This document shows, in pieces, positions 8,043 through 15,890 of a DNA stretch of 64,000 bases. The translations under genes were made by a program, and so were the position numbers. The DNA comes from Micromonospora sp. MH99 (GTDB lineage Bacteria > Actinomycetota > Actinomycetes > Mycobacteriales > Micromonosporaceae). The notes beneath the pieces were generated by a model. It was not told the DNA's origin and did not search any database. It saw only the letters and a program-made list of their open reading frames with translations. The stretch is from positions 1-64,000 of the forward strand of contig NZ_MUZA01000001.1 of NCBI RefSeq assembly GCF_021442385.1, in the 5' to 3' direction. The first letter of the stretch is position 1. Every line of letters starts with the position of its first letter.

Positions 8043-8873
8043 CTAGGCCGGGTGCGCTTCGGCCCACTCGCGCATGCTGCGCGGCGCACGGCCGGTCACG
8101 CGCTCGATGGTGTCCGTGACCGGCGCGGGCTTGTTGACGTGCGTCTCCCAAGTGGCGAACAACAGGTCAGCAGGCGCGTGCGGGGCGATCTCCGCCCGCG
8201 CGGTCGCGGGATCGATCTCCTCGTATCGCAGCTCACGGCCGTGCGTCCTGCCGATCAGCTCGATCTGCTCCCGGTGGGTAAGCGACTGCGGTCCGGTGAC
8301 GTGGTAACGCTGCTCGCTGTGCCCGTCCTGGGTCAGCGCTGCCACAGCGATCCCGGCGAGGTCAGCGGGGTGAATCGGGGAGCCTGCTGCGTCGGCGTAG
8401 GGGCCTCGAACGACGTCACCGGCCGCGAGCTGTCCAGGGACGTCGAATGCCCAGTGCAGCGCGTCGGCGGAGTTGATGTCCAGTCGCAGGAAGGTCCACT
8501 GCATCCCGGAGTCGATGATCGCCTGCTCGATGCCGTGGTGGAACGCAGCGATGTCGTTGGGCTGCTGCTCCGCGTTGTCGTCGATCTCCGCGGTGGACTG
8601 GAACACCACGCGCTTGACACCGGCGTTCTTCGCGGCCTCGATGAGCTCTGGCACCCCAGGGCCCATGGCGAGGACGAAGATCCCGTCGACGTCCCTCACC
8701 GCAGCCGGCAGAGTCGCAGGGTCCTTCATGTCGCCGGCGACGACCTCAGCGCCGGCAGGAAGATCCGCCTGCTGCGGGTCACGAGTCAGGGCCCGTGCAG
8801 GCTTACCGATCGACACCAGCTGCTCGACGATGGACCGGCCCACGGGTGCCGTAGCCGCAGTCACGAGGATCAT
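8043..8873 (-). CDS. NmrA-like / SDR-type NAD(P)H-binding oxidoreductase
   Basis: The protein has 276 residues; the ATG at 8873 has GGAG upstream. The N-terminal Rossmann motif is TAATAPVGRSIVEQL (atypical SDR a5/NmrA form), followed by ALTRDPQQADLPAGAEVVAGDMKDPATL, characteristic of NAD(P)H-binding NmrA/quinone-reductase-like proteins. Family members bind NAD(P)H and either reduce quinone-like substrates or act as redox sensors. It is divergent from a WYL regulator with a palindromic operator between, so it is likely the regulator's main target. Confidence 0.85.
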   Translation of the reverse strand: MILVTAATAPVGRSIVEQLVSIGKPARALTRDPQQADLPAGAEVVAGDMKDPATLPAAVRDVDGIFVLAMGPGVPELIEAAKNAGVKRVVFQSTAEIDDNAEQQPNDIAAFHHGIEQAIIDSGMQWTFLRLDINSADALHWAFDVPGQLAAGDVVRGPYADAAGSPIHPADLAGIAVAALTQDGHSEQRYHVTGPQSLTHREQIELIGRTHGRELRYEEIDPATARAEIAPHAPADLLFATWETHVNKPAPVTDTIERVTGRAPRSMREWAEAHPA

Positions 8874-8999
8874 TGATTACTCCAGAAAGTGGTGAGGGCT
8901 GAGTGGGATTAGGTCTCGGGCTTGCCGTCAGATGCTCTCGAGCCGCTCCTGATTCACCGGTGCCTTCGTGTTGTCCATGCGGCAGACTCTGGCATCGAA

Positions 9000-9034
9000 G
9001 TAGGAACATCAGTTTCCTACTGGGGTGGGAAACT
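9000..9034. promoter_or_regulatory. overlapping inverted repeats, probable operator of the WYL regulator
   Basis: Two nested inverted repeats share a middle arm: gtaggaa (9000-9006) with ttcctac (9014-9020), and agtttcc (9011-9017) with ggaaact (9028-9034). They lie in the 167-bp divergent region, immediately before the WYL regulator start at 9041. The position suggests autorepression and control of the divergent reductase. Confidence 0.65.
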
Positions 9035-9040
9035 TCCGGC

Positions 9041-10024
9041 ATGTTGGAAACATCGGCGCGGTTGCTCCGGCTGCTGTCTCTCCTGCAAACCTCACGCAGG
9101 TGGAGCAGCACCGAGCTGGCCGAGCGGCTGAACGTGACCACCAGAACCGTGCGCAACGACGTCGAGCGTCTCCGCGCTCTCGGCTACCCGGTGCACGCCA
9201 CGTTCGGCACCGACGGCGGCTACCGCCTTGCCGCGGGCGCAGTCCTCCCGCCGCTACTGCTCGATGATGAGGAAGCCGTCGCCATCGCCATCAGACTGCG
9301 CACCGCCACGCCGTCCGTAGCCGGCATCGAGGAATCCTCCGCCCGAGCCTTGGCGAAACTCGAACAAGTGCTGCCAACCCGGCTGCGGAACCGAATCAAC
9401 GCGCTACAGACCTACAGTGTCGCCGTCTCGGCAGGCGACGACAATCAGCGGGTTGCCGCAACGACGCTCAGCGAGATCGCCGTAGCGTGCCGAGACCGGC
9501 AACGACTGCGTTTTGACTACCGCTCCCACGACGCCTCAGAGTCTCGCCGTGAGGCCGAGCCCTACCGCCTGGTCAACTGGGGGAGACGCTGGTACCTCGT
9601 CGGTTGGGACATCCAGCGGGAAGATTGGCGCACCTACCGCGTCGACCGTATGACCTTGCGTCTACCGCACGGGCCTCGGTTTCTCGCCCGGCCGCTGCCG
9701 GACTCGGATGTCGGCGCATACGTCATGCGCGGGATCGGCCGAGCCGTGTGGCGACACCGGGCGACAATCATCGTGCACCTGCCCGCCGAAGTCGTCGTCG
9801 AAAAACTCCCATCAGCAGTAGGGCCCGTCGAATTTATCGGTAGAGATCGCTGCAGGGTGCGCACGGGATCTGACAACCTCGAGCAACTCGCTGTCTGGTT
9901 CGGTCTGCTCGGCGCCGACTTCGAGGTCATTGAGCCGCCGGAGCTCCTCGGTCACCTCAGGATGCTTGCCGACCGGTATCGACGCGCCGCCGGCGACACA
10001 CCAAGCACCACCCGTGCCGACTGA
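9041..10024 (+). CDS. YafY-type WYL-domain transcriptional regulator
   Basis: The protein has 327 residues. I chose ATG 9041 because it opens the canonical N-terminus LETSARLLRLLSLLQTSRRW; an upstream in-frame start at 8903 would run through the divergent promoter. HTH_11-type domain at about 1-60 (ELAERLNVTTRTVRNDVERL), linker, then WYL domain at about 150-240 containing GRRWYLVGWD and RTYRVDRM, and a C-terminal WCX-like segment. WYL domains bind nucleotide-like or other small ligands. The divergent reductase is the likely target. Confidence 0.9.
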   Translation: MLETSARLLRLLSLLQTSRRWSSTELAERLNVTTRTVRNDVERLRALGYPVHATFGTDGGYRLAAGAVLPPLLLDDEEAVAIAIRLRTATPSVAGIEESSARALAKLEQVLPTRLRNRINALQTYSVAVSAGDDNQRVAATTLSEIAVACRDRQRLRFDYRSHDASESRREAEPYRLVNWGRRWYLVGWDIQREDWRTYRVDRMTLRLPHGPRFLARPLPDSDVGAYVMRGIGRAVWRHRATIIVHLPAEVVVEKLPSAVGPVEFIGRDRCRVRTGSDNLEQLAVWFGLLGADFEVIEPPELLGHLRMLADRYRRAAGDTPSTTRAD

Positions 10025-10748
10025 CCCCCAACGCCGGCCGCGCTTCGAGCCGGGACAACGCGCTCCGGGGTGCCTTGAGTCCCGCCCGACCGTGCACTGT
10101 GAATTTTGGAATGCCTGCTCGGCTGTGACTGGCCGCAGGGGCCCAATTCCGTCGACAGGAATGGCGTCCGTTCGCGGCGAGTGGTCGACTCACCGAGCCG
10201 GGCTGCGGTCTGCGGCTGTACGAGCCGATTCGGCGACCGGTCCGCGTTCAACAGGCGAAGGATGGACGTCAATGTCAAGCGGCCCTCTTCGAGTGCCTAA
10301 TAAAGTCTGACCGGCGTCGACGCGGCCCAGACGTCGGCCCACGCACACGAGTCCGTCTGGCAGCCCTCCGTCGTCCCTGGACGGTCGGTCGGTGCCCCGT
10401 TCTGCGGCGTCCGGGTCGGCAGGTGCTGGTCGCCACCTTGAAATCTCGAAACGCGAGACGTCGGGTGGATCGTCTTGCGCCGGCCGGGCGTGCTCTGGAG
10501 ACTACCGGGAGTAGCCCTGGCAGGCCGACTGCCCGTCAGGGCGAACGTTCACTGATACGGGGGCGCTACGTGGACATGTCGTTGTGCGGAATCACCGCGA
10601 GACCAGACGTCGACCACGGTCATTCCATGCCGTGAGCGCGCGGTCGGCCTTTGTACGTCGTTGACACCTCCCTGCCGAATGCCCGATGGCAATTCGGTCG
10701 TCACGTGTGCCCTCAGGAGGTGCATTCCGCTGCTCAAATGGAGGAACA
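10025..10748. other. 724-bp region with no supported gene, upstream of LysR
   Basis: No frame has convincing codon bias over a useful length, and I recognise no remnant. The last 100 bp should hold the LysR promoter. There is a possible decayed gene, but nothing I can name. Confidence 0.4.
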
Positions 10749-11699
10749 GTGCAGGATCTCAGTCGACTGCTCGCGCTCGTCGCGGTGGCGGAAACCGGTT
10801 CGATTTCTGCGGCTGCGTCAAGACTCGGTTATACGGCCCCCGCCTTGAGCCAACAAATGGCCAAGCTCGAACGGGAAGTTCGAATGCAGTTGCTCGTACG
10901 GCACCGCCGGGGCGCGCGGCTCACCGCTGCCGGTGAGCTGCTCGTGCAGCGGGCGCGCGAGATCGAGGCGATCCTGCGGGCCACCGAGACCGACCTGATG
11001 CAGTTCCTCGAAGTGTCGGAAGGGCAACTGCGCATCGGCACCTTCACCACGGGCGAGACCCAGTTCCTGCCCGACGTCCTGGCCGAGTTGCGCCGCAGGC
11101 ACCCGACCATCGCCCTGTCCATGCAGGAGTTCGACCATGCCGACGGGTTCGAGCGATTAGCCGAGGGCGACATCCATCTCCTGCTCACCCCCTCGTACAT
11201 CCACGGTCGACCACCTTCCGTGCCGGCGGGGCTGAGCTCGGAGGTGCTGCTCGAGGAAGAATTGCTCCTGGTCGCCAACGAGGGGCATCCCCTGACGGCG
11301 GAGCGCATGCCCCTGCACTGGACAGCGCTGGCGGGTTTTCCCCTCATCATCGGGCGGCGTGGCCTGGCTTCGCGGGAGGCGTTGGAGGCGCTGTTCGCGA
11401 GCCGCTCGATGCCCCCTCCGGTGGTCGCGTTCGAGACGGCGGACTATGCGATGGCGTGCGCCCTCGCCGGCAGCGGGGTCGGCGTCGCCTGCGTGCCGAG
11501 GATGGCCGCCAGGGCGAGCCGCGCGCCGATCAGCGTCCGGCCCTTCGCGGCTCCGCTGCTCAGACATGCCATCAGCCTGCTGTGGCGTACCTCGGACATC
11601 ACGCCTCTGGTGCGTGCGGCCCGCAGCGTGTTCCGCGAGACCTTCGCCTGCGGCGGGGGTGGGGAGGCGCGGGATGCGCTCGTCGCCTCGGTGCACTGA
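10749..11699 (+). CDS. LysR-family transcriptional regulator
   Basis: The protein has 316 residues from GTG 10749, preceded by GGAGGAA; an ATG at 10686 lacks a good site. N-terminal HTH: LLALVAVAETGSISAAASRL and YTAPALSQQMAKLER. Effector-binding domain from about 95: GQLRIGTFTTGETQFLPDVL with the second subdomain near 165-260. LysR proteins are usually activators responding to a pathway metabolite. It is convergent with the seven-gene leftward operon that ends at 11785, and sits at the cluster edge, so it may regulate the cluster; no divergent target is visible. Confidence 0.9.
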   Translation: MQDLSRLLALVAVAETGSISAAASRLGYTAPALSQQMAKLEREVRMQLLVRHRRGARLTAAGELLVQRAREIEAILRATETDLMQFLEVSEGQLRIGTFTTGETQFLPDVLAELRRRHPTIALSMQEFDHADGFERLAEGDIHLLLTPSYIHGRPPSVPAGLSSEVLLEEELLLVANEGHPLTAERMPLHWTALAGFPLIIGRRGLASREALEALFASRSMPPPVVAFETADYAMACALAGSGVGVACVPRMAARASRAPISVRPFAAPLLRHAISLLWRTSDITPLVRAARSVFRETFACGGGGEARDALVASVH

Positions 11700-11784
11700 C
11701 CGGACCGCACCCTCGCCCCCTGCTCCGATCAGGCAGTTCCCCTCGTCCGGCCTCACCGGTCCGACCGGCGACGCAGGCCCCGTC

Positions 11785-12453
11785 TCAGCCGGAGTGCTCG
11801 CCGGCGCCGAAGCCCGGCAGGGACCAGCGCGGGTCGAGGAGGGGCACCGGCCAGTTCGGGTCGGGACGCCAGTCGGTCCAGCGCACGTCGAACGGGGGAT
11901 CGCGCCGCAGCGCCGCCCGGCTCAGTGCCACTCCCTCGGCGCGCATCGACCGGACGCTCTCCGGCGGCACCAGACCCCGGCTCGTCAACTGGGCGAGATC
12001 GCCCTCGTCCTTCCAGGTCGCCGTGCCGTCCGGGGCGACCCGGAGGTCAAGGGCGTAGTCCATGTACTGGACGGTGGCGCCGGCACGGACGTACGGGCGC
12101 TGGAAGTTCACGTACCAGCCGAGGTGCGCGCCTTCCCGATCCCAGCAGACCCAGACCACGTGGTGCAGGCGGTGCGGCATGAGCCAGAGGGTGTTCATCC
12201 GCCAGACCCGGTCGATGTGCACCCAGTCCGACCGGACGAGGCACTCGGCGATCCGCTCCCCCCGGTCGGCCGGAGCAGGCCTCTCCGGCGGGGAGTCGGG
12301 TGCCCGCCACTCGGTGCCCGCCGGCATCCACAAGACGAGGAGATCGCTGTCGTCCCGCACCGCCGTCATCGGCCGCGCGGACCACACCCGGTCCCGCCAG
12401 ACCTCCTGCACCAGCACCTGCTCGCCAGGCGTCCACCGCCGCGGTGCCGTCAT
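11785..12453 (-). CDS. DUF402 (FomD-like) nucleotide phosphohydrolase
   Basis: The protein has 222 residues from ATG 12453, 4 bp after the stop of the methyltransferase. The core FQRPYVRAG...YMDYALDLRVAPDG, WKDEGDLAQLTSRGLVPPESV is the DUF402 signature with its metal-binding acidic residues. Characterised relatives hydrolyse nucleoside diphosphates or, in FomD, a cytidylylated biosynthetic intermediate. It is the last gene of the leftward operon. In this operon it could remove a nucleotidyl group from an intermediate or clean up a side product; the substrate is unknown. Confidence 0.8.
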   Translation of the reverse strand: MTAPRRWTPGEQVLVQEVWRDRVWSARPMTAVRDDSDLLVLWMPAGTEWRAPDSPPERPAPADRGERIAECLVRSDWVHIDRVWRMNTLWLMPHRLHHVVWVCWDREGAHLGWYVNFQRPYVRAGATVQYMDYALDLRVAPDGTATWKDEGDLAQLTSRGLVPPESVRSMRAEGVALSRAALRRDPPFDVRWTDWRPDPNWPVPLLDPRWSLPGFGAGEHSG

Positions 12454-12457
12454 GGCC

Positions 12458-13420
12458 TCACCCCTCCAACTCCGCAAACCGGCCGATGGGGTGCGGTGAG
12501 AGGGCGACGCTGCCCCTCGCCTGACAGTCCCTCGCCACCTCGACCGCGCTGACATCGGCCAGCACCTGGTATCCCGTGGAGCTGGCCAGGGTGGCCAGTT
12601 CCCGGGGCGAGGAGCCCCAGACGAAGGGTTCGCCGTTGCGTCGTACGCTCGCCGCCATGCTCGCGACGGCTGCGTCCCGAGGCTCAGCGAGATGCCGCGC
12701 CTCCCAGTAGTCGAGCACGACGGTCAGCCCAGCGGTGAAGAACCCGCCGAGCGCCTCCAGGGTGGCGGAGATCGCCTGCTCCTGCAGGTAGTAGGTGACC
12801 CCGCTCCACGCCACGAAGGTGCGCCGGGTGCCGTCGAGCCCGGGAACCTTCCGCAGCACCTCGTCGAGCCGCTGGTCGGCGAGGTTCGCCGGGACCATCC
12901 GCAGCCCGGTCACTCCGTCGGGGCGCAGCCGGGCCACCCGGGCCCGCTTCAGTTCCTGCGTGGCCGGCTGATCGATCTCGTACACCGTCAACCCTTCCGC
13001 CCACTCCGGCCGGCGCAGTGCGAAGCTGTCGAAGCCCGCGCCGAGCAGCAGGTACTGCCGCGCTCCACGGCCGCAGGCGCGGCGCAGGGCATCCTCGGTG
13101 TGACGGCCGCGCAGCAGCACGTGCGGCGCCGCCACCGAACCAGCGCGCATCCACCAGCGGATGGCGCCCTCCGGGTTCCGGTCGGCCTGCGGACCGCGTA
13201 CCGCCGACGAGCCGAGGACGCTCCCGCGGAAGAAGGCCCACTCCTGCTCGCTCAGCAGTTGCGCGGCGACCGGGTCGACGTGGACCGGCGCTGGCTCGTG
13301 AGCGGTGTGGAAGGCTCGCATGAACGCGTTGCCCAGCGCGGTGGAACTGGCCCCGCCGGTGCGGGGACGGTCACCCCTGGCCGCCGATGCCGCCTTGCGG
13401 GAATCCTGCGGGTCGTTCAC
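12458..13420 (-). CDS. LCM-type SAM-dependent methyltransferase
   Basis: The protein has 320 residues from a GTG that overlaps the kinase stop (GTGA, 13417-13420). SAM-binding motif I is QYLLLGAGFDSFALRRPEW, followed by VYEIDQPATQELKRAR and the TFVAWSGVTYYLQEQA segment: the leucine-carboxyl-methyltransferase/TIGR00027 group common in actinobacterial secondary metabolism as O- or carboxyl-methyltransferases. The first about 40 residues are variable. It likely methylates a carboxylate or hydroxyl of the cluster product; this is inference. Confidence 0.85.
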   Translation of the reverse strand: MNDPQDSRKAASAARGDRPRTGGASSTALGNAFMRAFHTAHEPAPVHVDPVAAQLLSEQEWAFFRGSVLGSSAVRGPQADRNPEGAIRWWMRAGSVAAPHVLLRGRHTEDALRRACGRGARQYLLLGAGFDSFALRRPEWAEGLTVYEIDQPATQELKRARVARLRPDGVTGLRMVPANLADQRLDEVLRKVPGLDGTRRTFVAWSGVTYYLQEQAISATLEALGGFFTAGLTVVLDYWEARHLAEPRDAAVASMAASVRRNGEPFVWGSSPRELATLASSTGYQVLADVSAVEVARDCQARGSVALSPHPIGRFAELEG

Positions 13421-14460
13421 AACGCATCGAGTTCGTCGAAGGCGTGATGCCGCACCAGGGCGGCCGTGGCCCGGCGGACGGCGGCGTCGTCGGGGACGCC
13501 CGCCCCGTAGGCCGTGCGCAGCGCCACCCGGCGCAGGTAGTGGTAGAGCAGAGCACGGCGGTAGTCGCTCAGCAGCGCGTCGGCAGTGATGCCAGGCACC
13601 GCGACAGTCAGCTCCCTCCGGTAGAGATCGAGCAGTTCCACGTCGTCGGCCTCGCTGTTTGCGACGAGGAAGGCCAGGTCCAGCGGTCCGCGGGCACGTG
13701 TCGCGGCCTCCCAGTCGATCACCCGGATTCCCGGCTCCGCCGGATCGGCGGGGAACAGCACGTTGCCCGAGTGCAGATCACCGTGGACGACGGTCACGGG
13801 GGGCGCGCTCAGCGCCCGCAGCAGGGCCGGCGCCCGCTCGGCGAGGCGTGCGGAGCCGGACCGCACCTCGGCGGGCAACCAGCTCGCCTCGGCGACGGCG
13901 GAGAGTCCCGCCGAGCGAAAGGTTCCCACCAAGAAGTCCGCGCGGGCCGGGGCGGCCTCGTCGGGCAGCCACCGCCACCCGTCCGGGACGCGGTCCCACC
14001 AGCGGGCATGGAACGAGGCGAGGGCCCGGACCGCTCGCTCGCTGTCGGCGGCGGAGAGCACGGCGCGGGGCGGCAGGGTTCCCTCGGCCATGTCGTCGAG
14101 GACCAGGACGAGAGAGGTCCCGCGGGTCGCAGGGCCCCAGCCGCGCAGCCTCGGCAGGCGCAGCAGTTCGGTGCCGTGGACGCCGTCCGGGCTGTGCACG
14201 TGACGTTCCACGGCCGGCAGACCGAGGCGTTCCTTGAACGCGCGCACGCCGTCGTCGGCCGGCGGGAACTTGACGATCAGGTTGCTCGGCCGCGCCGCGC
14301 GGCCGGGGCCGGACGCGTCCGCGTCGCGGCGCACCCGCCACACGTGTGGCGCACCGTCCACCGGTTCGATGGTCAGTTCCTCGTCCGCGCCGATCTCGGA
14401 TCCGGGCAGGGCCGAAAGGATGGCCGCGTCGAGCGCCTCGGGGGTCAGGCGCGTGGTCAC
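13417..14460 (-). CDS. APH-fold kinase (aminoglycoside phosphotransferase family)
   Basis: The protein has 347 residues from a GTG overlapping the DinB-like stop (GTGA). Eukaryotic-kinase-like catalytic loop VVHGDLHSGNVLF (HGDxxxxN) and DFG-equivalent VIDWEAATRARGPLDLAF; N-lobe with LIVKFPPADDGVRAFKER (ATP-lysine) and LVLVLDDMA hinge. It matches the PF01636/EcKL-like small-molecule kinases. It could phosphorylate a pathway intermediate or inactivate the product for self-resistance. Tight operon context favours a pathway role. Confidence 0.88.
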   Translation of the reverse strand: MTTRLTPEALDAAILSALPGSEIGADEELTIEPVDGAPHVWRVRRDADASGPGRAARPSNLIVKFPPADDGVRAFKERLGLPAVERHVHSPDGVHGTELLRLPRLRGWGPATRGTSLVLVLDDMAEGTLPPRAVLSAADSERAVRALASFHARWWDRVPDGWRWLPDEAAPARADFLVGTFRSAGLSAVAEASWLPAEVRSGSARLAERAPALLRALSAPPVTVVHGDLHSGNVLFPADPAEPGIRVIDWEAATRARGPLDLAFLVANSEADDVELLDLYRRELTVAVPGITADALLSDYRRALLYHYLRRVALRTAYGAGVPDDAAVRRATAALVRHHAFDELDAL

Positions 14461-14990
14461 GACAGGATGGCCCCGAGGGCCGCGTCGTGGGCCCGGACGG
14501 CCCGGACGATCTCGTCCAGATGCCCCTCGTCGTGCGTGCAGGTCGACTCCGCGACGACGCGGCCCACCGGCACGACATCGCCCCAGGCCGTGCCGGCCAC
14601 GGGGAGCGCCAGGAATGCGTCGTCGAGGGCCTCCACCTCGGCACGGATGCGGCGTCGGGCCCTCGTGACGATGTCGAGGATCTCGGACACCGGTACGCCC
14701 TCGTAGGCGCGCAGTCGTTCGGCGTTCGCAGCGTCGATGTCGAAGTCGAGCCGACGGTTCGTGCTGCCGGCCGCGGCGAGCCGGCGCAGCTTGGCCATCT
14801 GCTCGTCCACCTCGTGTTCGGGATAGTAGACGGCGAGGTGGCAGAGGGTGTCCCGGACGGTCCACGTGCCCACCCCGGTCGGCAGGTCGGCGATCTCGTC
14901 GACGACGGACGCGACGGACTCGATCCGCCTCCGCTGCTCGTCCATCGAGGCCAGCAGCTCGGCCTTGGTGCAGCTATCGGTGATGGTCAT
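14457..14990 (-). CDS. DinB-like four-helix protein (ClbS/DfsB or MDMPI type)
   Basis: The protein has 177 residues; ATG 14990 follows a GAGAGAG stretch. The motif TWTVRDTLCHLAVYYPEHEVDE and the later STCTHDEGHLDEIVRAVRAHD give the histidines expected for the DinB-superfamily metal site. Relatives include thiol-dependent enzymes and ClbS/DfsB self-protection proteins. Within this operon it could be an isomerase/transferase or a resistance protein; the sequence alone does not decide. Confidence 0.75.
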   Translation of the reverse strand: MTITDSCTKAELLASMDEQRRRIESVASVVDEIADLPTGVGTWTVRDTLCHLAVYYPEHEVDEQMAKLRRLAAAGSTNRRLDFDIDAANAERLRAYEGVPVSEILDIVTRARRRIRAEVEALDDAFLALPVAGTAWGDVVPVGRVVAESTCTHDEGHLDEIVRAVRAHDAALGAILS

Positions 14991-15036
14991 CGAGCGCTCT
15001 CTCTCGGTAGGGTCTGTCGAGCAGGCGAAGCCCGGG

Positions 15037-15882
15037 TCAGGAAGCGACGGACGCGTCGCCGGTGCCCGGCCAGCGCAGGCTCAGGGGGCGTGACGCTGTC
15101 GTACGCACCTGCCGCCAGAGCATCCACGTCTCGGGTCGGGCCAGCAGGCTCCTGCGCACCCACGCGCGCGGTTCGTCCGCCGACCGTTCACCCGCCTCCC
15201 AGGGCGCACGTCGTCGCAGCCGCAGCAGCAGGCGGCGCCCACCCGTTCCGTCCTCGGGTGTCACCCGCCAGGTGAACACCTGTGCCCGGGCGAGGCTGAC
15301 CATGCGTGGCACGGGAGCCGGGGCGCTCTCCTCGTCCGGCCCCGGCAGCAGCGGAAGACCGTCGACGCCGACATCGGCGTAGCTGACGAACAGTCCGCCC
15401 TGGTCGCGCGCGGCGCGCAAGGACAGGCTGAAGCCTCGGCCGGGTGTGGTCCACGTGGAGTTGCGGAGCCCGTAGTGGCGCATCACGGGCAGCATCGCCT
15501 CGTGGACGAGGATGGTCTGGCGCAGCCCGAGGAAATCCAGGTGGACCGGGCCCACCGTGTGGGCGTGCAGGTGCGCACCGACGAGCAGCACGGGACGGTC
15601 CGTACGGGCCGCCGCAGCCAGCTCCGGCAGACCCTCGACGCGGACGAAGGACCCGCGCTCGTCGTCGGCCAGACTCAGGTACCACTGTTCGTCGGCGGCC
15701 TTGTCGATCCACGTGTCGTACCAGCGGTCGACGAGCGGCGGGTTGGTGGCGGCCGGCAGCCCGGCCGCCACCATCGCCGCCCGGACCTGGGTGCTGACCT
15801 CGGAGCGGATCCCTTCGCACTCGTGCGCGATGCGATCCCGCTCCGACTGCCAACTTCCACCGCTCCGGGCCACGGCACCCAC
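15037..15882 (-). CDS. LpxL/LPLAT-like acyltransferase homologue with altered active site
   Basis: The protein has 281 residues from GTG 15882, 8 bp after the radical SAM stop, with AGGAAG between. The text PVLLVGAHLHAHTVGPVHLDFLG, QTILVHEAMLPVMRHYGLRN, and GGLFVSYADVG resembles the lysophospholipid-acyltransferase fold of lauroyl-transferase-like proteins. The usual H-x4-D/E active site (HLGNWE-like) appears here as HLHAHT, so the acid is a Thr if aligned that way. It might transfer an acyl group in an unusual way or bind without catalysis. Fold assignment is moderate, function uncertain. Confidence 0.55.
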   Translation of the reverse strand: MGAVARSGGSWQSERDRIAHECEGIRSEVSTQVRAAMVAAGLPAATNPPLVDRWYDTWIDKAADEQWYLSLADDERGSFVRVEGLPELAAAARTDRPVLLVGAHLHAHTVGPVHLDFLGLRQTILVHEAMLPVMRHYGLRNSTWTTPGRGFSLSLRAARDQGGLFVSYADVGVDGLPLLPGPDEESAPAPVPRMVSLARAQVFTWRVTPEDGTGGRRLLLRLRRRAPWEAGERSADEPRAWVRRSLLARPETWMLWRQVRTTASRPLSLRWPGTGDASVAS

Positions 15883-15890
15883 CGGGCTTC

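Noticed and set aside
13387-14706. 439-codon plus-strand frame across the kinase gene
   Set aside because: Antisense shadow; the minus strand has a complete kinase with catalytic motifs.
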